A DNA stretch of 64,000 bases, from positions 1 through 64,000 of the forward strand of contig NZ_FODS01000014.1 in NCBI RefSeq assembly GCF_900110425.1, read 5' to 3'. Below, piece after piece: positions 33,645-43,003 of this stretch (positions are counted from its first letter, which is position 1; the number at the start of each line of letters is the position of its first letter). The DNA is from Salinihabitans flavidus. Its GTDB lineage: Bacteria > Pseudomonadota > Alphaproteobacteria > Rhodobacterales > Rhodobacteraceae. The translations under genes were made by a program, and so were the position numbers. The notes under the pieces were generated by a model. The model had not been told where the DNA came from. It was given only the letters and a program-made list of their open reading frames with translations, and searched no databases.

Positions 33645-33884
33645 CTACCTTTCCGATACCGACATCACGGTCAGAAGCGTCAGCCCTCGCTTCGCAAGCC
33701 GAGATTGCAACTTCGCCTTTGCCGCGTCGAGCGTGCAGGGACCGCTAATCGGAGCGATATCGTAGACGAGTTTGTAGGGGCTGTCTTGCCTTGCCTTGTA
33801 TTCGGCATAACAAGCGGCCTGCGCGGTGGCGGGCAGGGCCGAGAGAGTTGCCAGTACGGCAAGGGGGAAGATGACATGCTTCAT
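33645..33884 (-). CDS. Small exported protein
   Basis: This 79-aa protein has a signal peptide (MKHVIFPLAVLATLSALPATAQA) and a mature part of about 56 residues with two cysteines (AACYAEYKARQ and SGPCTLDAAKAKLQ) that could form one disulfide. The longer open frame upstream overlaps the divergent gene and is not used. Start ATG 33884. It lies directly upstream of the winged-helix gene. The function is unknown. Confidence 0.75.
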   Translation of the reverse strand: MKHVIFPLAVLATLSALPATAQAACYAEYKARQDSPYKLVYDIAPISGPCTLDAAKAKLQSRLAKRGLTLLTVMSVSER

Positions 33885-34069
33885 GCGGACACTCTGAGCG
33901 GCGGCCGCGTGTTTTTCAATAACAACAGGGCCTTCGCAGCGTGTTATTCGATAGCACCGCGGTGTTATTGCCTGTCGTGTGGGGGATGCCGGACGATCTG
34001 GGTACAAGCCTTCGCAATAGCCTGTGAGTGGCATCCCGCATACGGGATCACATGGAAAGGACCCCCCAC

Positions 34070-34477
34070 ATGATCCGCAGATTTCTTCCGAACAAGTATC
34101 TTGCCCTTGTCCTGGCGGCATCGCTTGGCATAACCGGGCTGAGCACCGCTCCGGCCAGGGCCGATCCCGATCCGGTGGCAACGGTGATCTTTGGCGTCGC
34201 TGCGATCGCTGCATTGGGCCATATCCTCAAAAAGGAGGATCGGGGCAAGGTGCATGTCTATCAACAGCGCAGCACACCGTTTCCCGAGTATCGCAAGCAC
34301 CATAAGCGGCACCACTGGAACAAGCGCGATCATCGCCGCTGGGACCGTCACGACCGCCGATACAATCGTTTTGATCGTGAGCGCCGCCGCGATCACACCC
34401 GCCGCGATGACAGGCACCGCGATCACACCCGCCGCGATGACAGGCGCCACTATGGCAATCCGCGCCACGACCGTTGA
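34070..34477 (+). CDS. Exported His/Arg/Asp-rich protein
   Basis: This 135-aa protein has a basic signal peptide (MIRRFLPNKYLALVLAASLG ... APARA), a short hydrophobic stretch (ATVIFGVAAIAALGHIL) and a C-terminal half made almost only of Arg, His, Asp, Lys and Tyr. A 30-bp direct repeat doubles the block RDHTRRDDRH. His-rich exported proteins may bind metals or polyanions, but nothing here proves it. Start ATG 34070 was chosen because the signal peptide begins there. A strong terminator follows. Confidence 0.75.
   Translation: MIRRFLPNKYLALVLAASLGITGLSTAPARADPDPVATVIFGVAAIAALGHILKKEDRGKVHVYQQRSTPFPEYRKHHKRHHWNKRDHRRWDRHDRRYNRFDRERRRDHTRRDDRHRDHTRRDDRRHYGNPRHDR
34388..34447 (+). repeat. 30-bp tandem duplication in the His/Arg-rich gene
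   Basis: Units at 34388-34417 and 34418-34447 differ only in the last bases, each encoding ten residues of the form RDHTRRDDRH. The unit keeps the reading frame. Confidence 0.85.
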
Positions 34478-34526
34478 CATCAAAAGTCGAGCAGTCGGAC
34501 GGCGCTGTCCCCGTCGTCCGTCACCA

Positions 34527-34558
34527 CCGGGGAAGGCCCCAGCCTTTCCCGGTTTTTT
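34527..34558 (+). terminator. Rho-independent terminator
   Basis: CCGGGGAAGG (34527-34536) pairs with CCTTTCCCGG (34543-34552), one G-T pair, loop CCCCAG, followed by TTTTTT. It separates the His-rich gene from rnhB. Confidence 0.9.
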
Positions 34559-34600
34559 GTTGCGATTTCCATGGGAATGGGGTTTGAGCGGAGCATGGCA

Positions 34601-35228
34601 ATGGCACCGGACTACACGTTGGAGGCTGAAGCGCGCGCGTGCGGCGTAATGCGTGTTGCCGGTGTGGATGAGGTCGGACGCGGGCCGCTCGCCGGGCCAG
34701 TGACGGCATCAGTGGTGATCCTGGATACTGCTGACATTCCGGATGGACTTAATGATTCCAAGCTTTTGAGTGGAAAGAAGCGCATCGCGCTTTTCTCGGA
34801 GATCATCTCACGTGCGGAGGTTTCGGTAGGGCATGCTTCGGTCGAAGAAATCGACCGGATGAATATTCTGCGCGCCAGCCACCTGGCGATGGAACGCGCT
34901 GTTGCCGGGCTTCGAATGCCGCCCGATCACCTTCTGATCGATGGCAACATGATCCCCGCGGGGTTGACGATTCCGGCGCTGGCCGTGGTGAAAGGGGACG
35001 CGCGTTCGCTGTCAATCGCGGCGGCCTCCATCGTGGCGAAAATCACCCGCGACAGGCTCATGGTGGATTTGGCGCAACAGCATCCGGGCTATGGCTGGGA
35101 GACGAATGCGGGCTATCCTTCGAAACAGCACAAGGCGGCCCTTCGAGATCTGGGGGTCACCCCACACCATAGACGTTCGTTTAAGCCAGTGCACAATATC
35201 TTGTATCAAGGTAAATCTCTAAGTTCTT

Positions 35229-35230
<2 letters not shown>
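34601..35230 (+). CDS. rnhB: Ribonuclease HII
   Basis: This enzyme of about 209 aa removes RNA from RNA-DNA hybrids and single ribonucleotides from DNA. It has the catalytic GVDEVGRGPLAGPVTA (Asp-Glu pair of the DEVGRG motif), LNDSKLLSGKKR, the acidic LIDGNMIP and the C-terminal HPGYGWETNAGYPSKQHKAAL. GGAG at 34590-34593 spaces best with ATG 34601; ATG 34571 and 34595 are in frame upstream. It precedes ccrM on the same strand, 91 bp apart, with ccrM having its own promoter region. Confidence 0.95.
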
Positions 35231-36437
<1,207 letters not shown>

Positions 36438-36574
36438 ACGCCTGAATGGAGGGCCCGGCAGTTGCGGGCTTTCTATCTGACTCCGCGGTGTGCCGGCAGG
36501 ATAATGTGCGCGCGAAGGGCTGCGTTCGGACGGCAAGGGGCATATGGTGCGCGCTGAACCGCCGGAGATGACTG

Positions 36575-38017
36575 ATGCCCGACCCCGCCCGCCCGCGACG
36601 CCGCCCCCTGACCGACAGGATTTTCGGGCCGGAGGGACGCGCCGACAACGCCTATACCGAAGCAGCACTTGCGCGGCACAAGCGGCAGGGGCTGGAACTG
36701 GCAGTGCGGGCGCGATGGGGGGTCATGGTTGTCGTCGCCCTCATGATTGTGGTGTTCTACCGCGATTTGGGGTGGGGCCTCGTCTACTACGAGCTGATCA
36801 TCGCGGCGGTGGCGTTCAACGGCTGGGTGATGCTTCGGGTGGGGCGAGTGGGGCAGTCGCGGGCGGAGCTTTTCCTGATTTTCATCGACCTGTTCCTTAT
36901 GACGCTTGGCATGGTAGGGCCGAACCCCTTTGCGCCCTCCGAATGGCCTCTGGCGATGCTCTATCGCAACGACAATTTCCTCTATTTCTTTCTGATACTT
37001 GCGGCCGGAACGCTGGCCTATTCATGGCGCACGGTGATGGCCATCGGGATTTGGGCGGCGGTGATGTGGTTGGTGGCGCTTTTGATCGCCTACAGCTTTG
37101 CCACGCCGATGCCGGAGCTTAGCGCAGCCCTGCGCAGCGCCCTCGCCGATGCCCCCCGGGGGGCCGCGCTGGCGCGGGAGCTTGATCCCAACAACTTCGA
37201 GATCGGCCTGCGGGTGCAGGAGGCGATGGTGTTCCTGATGACGGCTGCCGTGTTGATGCTGTCTGTGCGTCGATTTTATGCTTTGCTGATGACCCATGCC
37301 GGGCTGGAGCGGGAGCGGGCCAACCTGTCGCGCTATTTCTCGCCCAATATGGTGGAGGAGTTGTCGCACAAGGATGAGCCGCTCAAACAGATTCGCACCC
37401 ACGATGTCGCTGTTTTGTTCATTGATATTGTTGGATTTACCGCCTTTGCCGCACCACGGTCAGCGCAGGAGGTCGTCAACACGCTGCGGCAGTTTCACGG
37501 ACGGATGGAGCGCGAGGTGTTTCGGTATGAAGGCACGCTCGACAAGTACCTGGGCGACGGGCTGATGGCGACTTTCGGCACACCGGAGGCCGGAGAGCGT
37601 GACGCGACCCAGGCGCTTAGGGCCGCCTGTGCGATGTTGCGATCCTTGGAGGAGTGGAACGCGGACCGGAAAATGGCCGGAGAGCCGGAAATCTGCGCGG
37701 GGATCGGATTACACTACGGGCCCGTGGTGCTGGGCGATATCGGGACGAACCGACTGGAATTCACAGTGATCGGGAGCACGGTGAACGTGGCAAGTCGGCT
37801 TGAGGCTATGACCCGAACCCTTGGGGCCGATTTGCTGATCAGCGATGCGGTGCGGGAGAGGGTTCTGGCCGAAAGCGGGGGAGAGGCACTTCATGCGCTG
37901 GAGTGTCTGCACGGTCAGAAAATCCGAGGCGTGGAGGGGGAAATGACGTTGTGGGCGCGTTTCCGGGGCCACTCGTCTCAAGCCCCTGTAAATGCTGGAA
38001 AACCCGTGTCGGTATAA
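36575..38017 (+). CDS. Membrane adenylate/guanylate cyclase (class III)
   Basis: This 480-aa protein has an N-terminal membrane domain of five or six hydrophobic segments (about residues 45-245), a short linker RERANLSRYFSPNMVEELSHKD, and a class III cyclase domain. The catalytic domain shows VLFIDIVGFTAFA (first metal Asp), KYLGDGLMATFG (second Asp) and VIGSTVNVASRLEAM with the transition-state Asn and Arg. It makes cAMP or cGMP from a membrane signal; the input is unknown. GGAG precedes ATG 36575. The stop TAA falls inside an 11-bp GTCGGTA array. Confidence 0.92.
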   Translation: MPDPARPRRRPLTDRIFGPEGRADNAYTEAALARHKRQGLELAVRARWGVMVVVALMIVVFYRDLGWGLVYYELIIAAVAFNGWVMLRVGRVGQSRAELFLIFIDLFLMTLGMVGPNPFAPSEWPLAMLYRNDNFLYFFLILAAGTLAYSWRTVMAIGIWAAVMWLVALLIAYSFATPMPELSAALRSALADAPRGAALARELDPNNFEIGLRVQEAMVFLMTAAVLMLSVRRFYALLMTHAGLERERANLSRYFSPNMVEELSHKDEPLKQIRTHDVAVLFIDIVGFTAFAAPRSAQEVVNTLRQFHGRMEREVFRYEGTLDKYLGDGLMATFGTPEAGERDATQALRAACAMLRSLEEWNADRKMAGEPEICAGIGLHYGPVVLGDIGTNRLEFTVIGSTVNVASRLEAMTRTLGADLLISDAVRERVLAESGGEALHALECLHGQKIRGVEGEMTLWARFRGHSSQAPVNAGKPVSV

Positions 38018-38047
38018 CGTCGGTATTTTATCGGTATTGCGTCGGTG
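38008..38047 (+). repeat. Phased 11-bp GTCGGTA array, site B (four units)
   Basis: GTCGGTA at 38008, GTCGGTA at 38019, ATCGGTA at 38030 and GTCGGTG at 38041 are exactly 11 bp apart, with spacers TAAC, TTTT and TTGC. A degenerate unit may follow at 38052. The first units overlap the last codons and stop of the cyclase gene. The left flank GGAAAACCCGT resembles that of site C. Confidence 0.9.
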
Positions 38048-38103
38048 CTGCATCGGGCCGGATCGTCGTCGCAGGCGGGGCGTTCGGCAAGGAGTGGCCC
38101 GCA

Positions 38104-39237
38104 TCAGCGCGGCGGTGGGTTGAGCGCCTTGTTGTAGGGTTTCCAGTCAGTGATCTCGGGGTAATACATATCGCGCCATTTACGCACGCGCGGGTTCATC
38201 ACCCGGCGCCAGAGCGGCGGGATCATCGCGGCTGTCGTCATGATCGGATAGCCATAGGGAAGTTGCGGCGCCTCCGACTCGCTGTAGTTCTGCAAGAGCG
38301 GAAAGCGGCGGTCGGGTTTATAGTGGTGATCGGAATGGCGTTGCAGATTGATCAGAAGCCAGTTCGATGCCCTGTGCGCGGCGTTCCAGCTATGGTGCGG
38401 TTTGACATGTTCGTATTTGCCGTCTCCCAGATGCTTGCGCGTCAGACCGTAGTGCTCAACGTAGTTCACAAGCTCGAGCTGCCAGATCGCGATACAGGCT
38501 TGCCAGATGAAGAGAAACAGTCCGCCCCATCCGCCAACCCAGAGCGCCAGAAGCAGCATCGCGCCCTGAAGCGCCCAGTAGCGCCAGAACGGGTTGGACG
38601 GATCGTGCCATGGGAGATCCTTGCGGGCGAGCATGTCCCGTTCTGCGCGGAAGGCAGATTTCAACGAGCCCAGCAGAACGCGGGGAAAGAAGCGGTGAAA
38701 ACCTTCGTTGTAGCGCGCGGTCACCGGATCACGCGGGGTGCCGACATGACGGTGATGCACCAGAAGATGCTCGGACCGGAAATGCGAATACAGAACCATC
38801 GCCAGCAGGATATCGGCCAGCCAGCGTTCGAATTTCGGCCTCTGGTGCATCAGCTCATGACCATAGTTGATCCCGACCGTGCCGGTCAGCACGCCCACCC
38901 CGAAAAACAGCACGATCTTTTCCAGCGTGCCCAGATGGCTGGCATCGCGGACATACCACAGCAGGCCGAAGAGGGTGAGAAATTGCAGCGGCACCCAGAG
39001 CAGCGTGACGAGCCGATACCAGAAAAGCTGATCCTCGGAAGTGTCGAGATCGGCGTTCTCAAGGTTCAGCCCGGTGGCCGCATCCAGCGCGGAGAACAGA
39101 TACCACGTTGCGAGCGGAACGCTCAGCACCCACCAGGAGCCTTGCGCCGCGCTCCACCACAACAGCGGGATGAGCAGCAGCGAGAGCCAGAAGGGTAGGG
39201 CGTTCTGCACCTTGGCGACCTGAGCGGCGGGGATCAT
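38104..39237 (-). CDS. alkB: Alkane 1-monooxygenase (AlkB-type)
   Basis: This 377-aa integral-membrane di-iron enzyme hydroxylates the terminal carbon of medium-chain alkanes. The histidine boxes are all present: NYGHELMHQRP (HxxxH), SEHLLVHHRHVGTPRDP (HxxxHH), the family-specific NYVEHYGLTR (NYxEHYG) and LQRHSDHHYKPDRRF (HxxHH). Six hydrophobic segments surround them. No rubredoxin or alcohol dehydrogenase gene is nearby, so electrons must come from elsewhere. It converges with the cyclase gene and is likely a single-gene unit. Confidence 0.95.
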   Translation of the reverse strand: MIPAAQVAKVQNALPFWLSLLLIPLLWWSAAQGSWWVLSVPLATWYLFSALDAATGLNLENADLDTSEDQLFWYRLVTLLWVPLQFLTLFGLLWYVRDASHLGTLEKIVLFFGVGVLTGTVGINYGHELMHQRPKFERWLADILLAMVLYSHFRSEHLLVHHRHVGTPRDPVTARYNEGFHRFFPRVLLGSLKSAFRAERDMLARKDLPWHDPSNPFWRYWALQGAMLLLALWVGGWGGLFLFIWQACIAIWQLELVNYVEHYGLTRKHLGDGKYEHVKPHHSWNAAHRASNWLLINLQRHSDHHYKPDRRFPLLQNYSESEAPQLPYGYPIMTTAAMIPPLWRRVMNPRVRKWRDMYYPEITDWKPYNKALNPPPR

Positions 39238-39298
39238 TCGGGGCCTCTTTCAGACATCACGGGCACACTATGGCCCCACGGCACATTGCGCGCAATCA

Positions 39299-40348
39299 TT
39301 ACGCTGCGCCTTGCCACAGATCAAACGCCTTGCGCATGAGCGTCGGCAGGTCGGAGGGGCGGAACTCCTCAGGCATCAGAAAGCTACCGCGTTCCGGCGT
39401 GCGGTCCATCGGCACGAGCGCGTGCCGGACTATCAACCGCAGGTGGAAATGGGTGAAGGTATGGCGTGCCTCTGCGGGCAGGGTCTTCCATTCGGCGCGG
39501 ATCGGGGCGCTGTGGTCGGGGGCCTCGCCTTCGGTCCAGTCAGAGCCGGGCCAGCCCAGCATGCCGCCCAGAAGGCCGCAATCGGGGCGGCGTTCGAGAA
39601 GAAACGCGCCATCGACCCGTCGGGCGAGATAGACCGTGCCGAAGCGCGTGGGCTTGGGCTTTTTCGGGGTCTTCTTTGGCAGGCTGGCAGCGGTGCCTTC
39701 GGCCCGCGCGCGGCAGGGCACTCGCCACGGGCAAAGACCGCAGGCGGGATTTTTGGGGGTGCACAGCGTCGCGCCGAGATCCATCACCGCCTGCGCGTAG
39801 TCGCCGGGGCGGTCCTGCGGGGTCACGATGGCGGCCTTTTCCGTCAGCTCCAGCTTGGCGGCGGGCAGGGGGGTGTGGATGTCGTGCAGGCGCGCCATGA
39901 CACGCTCCACGTTCCCGTCAACCACGGTGGCGGGCCGGTCGAAGGCGATGGCTGTGATGGCGGCGGCGGTATAGGGGCCGATGCCCGGAAGGGCCTGCAA
40001 CGCATCGGGGTCGCATGGAAAGGCGCCGCCCATGTCGAAGGCCACCACGCGGGCGCATTTGAGCAGGTTGCGTGCGCGGGCGTAGTAGCCCAGCCCGGCC
40101 CATTCGCCCATCACCTGTGCGTCGGGTGCGGCGGCGAGATCATAGACCGTCGGCCAGAGCGATGTGAACCTTTCGAAATAGCTGCGCACCGCCGCGACTG
40201 TGGTCTGTTGCAGCATGATCTCCGACAGCCAGACGCGGTAGGGATCAGGTAACTCGCCGGTCGCCCGTGCCTGCGGAGAGGTGCGCCAGGGCAGGCGGCG
40301 GGCGTTGTGGTCATACCAGTCCAGAAGCTCCTTTGCCCGCGGGTTCAT
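39299..40348 (-). CDS. mutY: A/G-specific adenine glycosylase
   Basis: This 349-aa repair enzyme removes adenine mispaired with 8-oxoguanine. It has the helix-hairpin-helix ALPGIGPYTAAAITAIAF followed by the catalytic VVDGNVERVMAR Asp, an iron-sulfur cluster set CTPKNPACGLCPWRVPC (four Cys), the catalytic LSEIMLQQTTV helix, and a NUDIX-like C-terminal domain for 8-oxoG recognition. I start it at ATG 40348 because the longer frame begins at an unlikely TTG. It is divergent from the dciA-like gene. Confidence 0.95.
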   Translation of the reverse strand: MNPRAKELLDWYDHNARRLPWRTSPQARATGELPDPYRVWLSEIMLQQTTVAAVRSYFERFTSLWPTVYDLAAAPDAQVMGEWAGLGYYARARNLLKCARVVAFDMGGAFPCDPDALQALPGIGPYTAAAITAIAFDRPATVVDGNVERVMARLHDIHTPLPAAKLELTEKAAIVTPQDRPGDYAQAVMDLGATLCTPKNPACGLCPWRVPCRARAEGTAASLPKKTPKKPKPTRFGTVYLARRVDGAFLLERRPDCGLLGGMLGWPGSDWTEGEAPDHSAPIRAEWKTLPAEARHTFTHFHLRLIVRHALVPMDRTPERGSFLMPEEFRPSDLPTLMRKAFDLWQGAA

Positions 40349-40452
40349 TGGCAGCGTCTCACACAAGTTTTATCATCCCCTTGTCCGGTTGGGCTGGCGC
40401 ATGGGGCCCGGGCCACTACAATAGCGCCGAACGAAGGGATGCAAGCCGTCAG

Positions 40453-40953
40453 ATGCGCAAGGACACCACAAACGGATTCAAGCGGACCTCGTCGCTCTTG
40501 CGCGAGCGGATTCGCAAGGCCGGAGAAAGCCGGGGGTTCGCGGTCACGAAGGTGCTGACGCATTGGCCCGAGATCGTGGGCGAGGACATGGCGCGGATCT
40601 GCAAGCCGGTGGATGTGAAATACGGGCGGCAGGGATTCGGCGCAACGCTGACGGTGCTGACCACGGGGGCGCAGGCGCCGATGCTGGAGATGCAGAAGGA
40701 AACGCTGCGCAAGCGGGTCAACGCGGCCTATGGATACAACGCGATCGCGCGGCTGCGGATTACGCAGACCGCGCCCACCGGCTTTGCCGAGGGGCAGGCC
40801 ATGTTCACGCCCAAGCCCCCGCGACAGACGCCCGCCGCCGACCCCGGCGTGACACGGGCGGCGAGCGAAGTGACGGCGGGGTTCAATGACGACGCGTTGC
40901 GGACAGCCCTTGAACGACTGGCGCAGAACGTATTTACAAAGGCAAAACGCTGA
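40453..40953 (+). CDS. DUF721/DciA-like protein
   Basis: This 166-aa protein has an N-terminal DUF721 domain (LLRERIRKAGESRGFAVTKVLTHWPEIVGEDMARICKP), the hallmark of DciA, which helps load the replicative helicase DnaB in bacteria without DnaC. The C-terminal half is variable. The true start is ATG 40453; a longer frame runs back into the mutY promoter region. It is followed after 13 bp by the DsbA-like gene on the same strand, a pairing seen often in this group. Confidence 0.8.
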   Translation: MRKDTTNGFKRTSSLLRERIRKAGESRGFAVTKVLTHWPEIVGEDMARICKPVDVKYGRQGFGATLTVLTTGAQAPMLEMQKETLRKRVNAAYGYNAIARLRITQTAPTGFAEGQAMFTPKPPRQTPAADPGVTRAASEVTAGFNDDALRTALERLAQNVFTKAKR

Positions 40954-40966
40954 GAAAGGCTTCAGG

Positions 40967-41650
40967 ATGAACCGTATCGTTCCCATCGCGCTGGCCGCGC
41001 TGATCGCTATTGGCGGCGGTGTCTACTGGTACACGCAGCAATCCGCGACACCCGCCGCGACTGAGTTGCAGACGCAGGCGCAATCGAGCCCCGATGAAGA
41101 GGCGCAACCTGCTGAAGACGTTGATGTTTCCAGCGTCACCGAGATGACCCTCGGAGAGCCGGACGCGCCGGTTAAAATCATCGAATACGCCTCTTTCACC
41201 TGCCCGCATTGTGCCACCTTCCACGAGAACGCCTTCAAGCGGTTGCGCGCCGACTATATCGAGACGGGCAAGGTGCATTTCATCTATCGCGAGGTCTACT
41301 TCGACCGCTTCGGCCTCTGGGCGTCTCTGGTGGCGCGGTGTGGCGGGCAGGAGCGGTTCTTCGGCATCGCGGACCTTCTTTACAAGGGGCAGAGCGACTG
41401 GACCTCTGGCAACGATCCGGTCGCCATCGCCGACGCGATCCGCAAGGTCGGGCGGCTGGCCGGGGTCGGGGACGAGACCTTGCAAGCCTGTCTTCAGGAT
41501 GAGGAAAGGGCCCAGACTCTGGTGGCATGGTATCAGCAGAACGCCAACAAGCATGACATCAACTCCACCCCGAGTTTCGTCATCGACGGGCAGAAATATT
41601 CCAACATGAGCTATGACGAGATGAAAGAGATCATCGACGGCAAGCTGTGA
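40967..41650 (+). CDS. DsbA-family periplasmic thiol oxidoreductase
   Basis: This 227-aa protein has a signal anchor (MNRIVPIALAALIAIGGGVYW), an acidic linker, and a DsbA-like thioredoxin fold with the CPHC active site in YASFTCPHCATFHEN and the cis-Pro loop NSTPSFVIDGQKY. It should make disulfide bonds in exported proteins. It is the second gene of an operon with the DUF721 gene. A 20-bp palindrome 13 bp after the stop may end transcription. Which Dsb branch it belongs to is not settled, so no symbol is given. Confidence 0.9.
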   Translation: MNRIVPIALAALIAIGGGVYWYTQQSATPAATELQTQAQSSPDEEAQPAEDVDVSSVTEMTLGEPDAPVKIIEYASFTCPHCATFHENAFKRLRADYIETGKVHFIYREVYFDRFGLWASLVARCGGQERFFGIADLLYKGQSDWTSGNDPVAIADAIRKVGRLAGVGDETLQACLQDEERAQTLVAWYQQNANKHDINSTPSFVIDGQKYSNMSYDEMKEIIDGKL

Positions 41651-41662
41651 TAGCGGCGTTTT

Positions 41663-41682
41663 GGGGCGGCGCGCGCCGCCCC
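41663..41682 (+). terminator. GC-rich hairpin after the DsbA-like gene
   Basis: GGGGCGGCGC followed directly by GCGCCGCCCC is a perfect 20-bp palindrome. No T run follows, so it is either a weak terminator or an RNA 3'-end stabiliser. Confidence 0.5.
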
Positions 41683-42117
41683 GGCCCGAATCAGGGTTAA
41701 TGCACTGAAATAAAGGAAAAACCCGTTTCGGTATCACGTCGGTAAAACGTCGGTATTGCGTCGGTGTCGATGCCGCGCATCGCGCCATCTCGGGCATGGT
41801 GAACGGGGCGCGCGTTGCATTTTCGAGTATTTCCGGAACAGAGAAATGGGCGCGGGTTTTTCACACGGGCGTTCCATGGACGGCCGCCAGGAGCGCGCGC
41901 CGCGCGCGCCAGACTGATGGCGCCGCCCGGCGTGGGAGGACACGCCTCCTGCCAGCTTTCAACCAATGCTGTGCCAGCCACTGGCCGTTTGGCCTGCCCA
42001 CCGGGCTCACTGGAAAAGGCGGTGCGTCACTGTCAAAGCCTCATGTGGCCGATACAATCAAGAAGAAACTCCTGCGGTCAAGGCGACAAGCTGCTCAGAC
42101 CGTGAAGGAGATGTGCA
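41683..42117. other. Gap between DsbA-like gene and EAL gene, containing array C
   Basis: Apart from the phased array at 41727-41766 I see no gene. AAGGAG of the EAL gene lies at its right end. A GC-alternating tract (CGCGCGCCGCGCGCG) lies near 41890-41910. Confidence 0.5.
41727..41766 (+). repeat. Phased 11-bp GTCGGTA array, site C (four units)
   Basis: TTCGGTA at 41727, GTCGGTA at 41738, GTCGGTA at 41749 and GTCGGTG at 41760 have an exact 11-bp period, spacers TCAC, AAAC and TTGC. As in sites B and D the last unit ends GTCGGTG. The left flank GGAAAAACCCGT is nearly the same as at site B. Confidence 0.9.
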
Positions 42118-42888
42118 ATGACCAATCCCGAACCGTGCGATGGATGCCGCAATGGCGCGACGTTCCACAAGCCGATCTCCATGGCATACCAGCCCATTGT
42201 GTCGCTGCGTGAAAGGCGGGTCTTCGCATATGAGGCGCTGGTGCGGGGCACCGACGGTAGCGGTGCCGCCGCCGTGTTTCAGGAAGTGACGGATAAAAAC
42301 CGGTATCTGTTCGATCAGGTCTGCCGCAGCACCGCGATCGATCTGGCCTCGCGTCTCGGCCTCGCCGGGACGGGCGCGTTCCTGTCGATCAACTTTCTGA
42401 CCGACGCGGTTTATGATCCGCGCGCCTGTATCCGTGTCACGCTGGAGGCGGCAGAGCGTGCGGGCTTTCCGACCGACCGCATCATGTTCGAGTTTACCGA
42501 AGCCGAAAAGGTCGAACCGGCGCATCTGCTGAACATCCTGCGCCATTACCGAAGCCTTGGTTTTCTGACCGCGATCGACGACTTCGGGGCCGGGTATGCC
42601 GGGCTTGGATTGCTTTGCGATTTCGTGCCGGACGTGGCCAAGCTGGACATGCACCTGATCCGCGACTGCGATACCGACCCAACGCGGCGCAAGATCCTGG
42701 CGCACACCGTCTCGATGCTGCGCGACCTTGGGTCGGAGGTGATCTGCGAAGGGATCGAGACCCCGGAAGAAGCGGCAGTCCTGCAGGATATGGACGTCGA
42801 TCTGATGCAGGGATATCTGTTCGCCAAGCCGGCCTACGAGGCACTTCCCGCAATAGCATGGCCGGAGCTGGCCGCGACCGGATACTGA
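42118..42888 (+). CDS. EAL-domain c-di-GMP phosphodiesterase
   Basis: This 256-aa protein is a stand-alone EAL domain that breaks down cyclic di-GMP. The catalytic set looks complete: YEALVRG (EAL), the metal-binding Asn in FLSINFL, Glu in FEFTEAE, the DDFGAGYAG loop, Lys in KLDMHLI, EGIET, and QGYLFAKP. A CxxC near the N-terminus (CDGCRNG) might bind metal or respond to redox state. AAGGAG precedes ATG 42118. It converges with a GGDEF protein, so opposite c-di-GMP activities face each other. Confidence 0.92.
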   Translation: MTNPEPCDGCRNGATFHKPISMAYQPIVSLRERRVFAYEALVRGTDGSGAAAVFQEVTDKNRYLFDQVCRSTAIDLASRLGLAGTGAFLSINFLTDAVYDPRACIRVTLEAAERAGFPTDRIMFEFTEAEKVEPAHLLNILRHYRSLGFLTAIDDFGAGYAGLGLLCDFVPDVAKLDMHLIRDCDTDPTRRKILAHTVSMLRDLGSEVICEGIETPEEAAVLQDMDVDLMQGYLFAKPAYEALPAIAWPELAATGY

Positions 42889-43003
42889 AAAGAACAGGGA
42901 CACCACCGGCAAGGCGCGCCTTGATTGAAGGTGGTTTCCGGCAGAGCGATACAGCGCGATGTCGTTCACCGCGCGGATCCCGCCCAGATTGCTGACCGTC
43001 CGG

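Noticed and set aside
38008-38047. Phased arrays as DnaA boxes, ParB parS or CtrA sites
   Set aside because: The unit GTCGGTA does not match TTATCCACA-like, the 16-bp parS palindrome or TTAA-N7-TTAA motifs.
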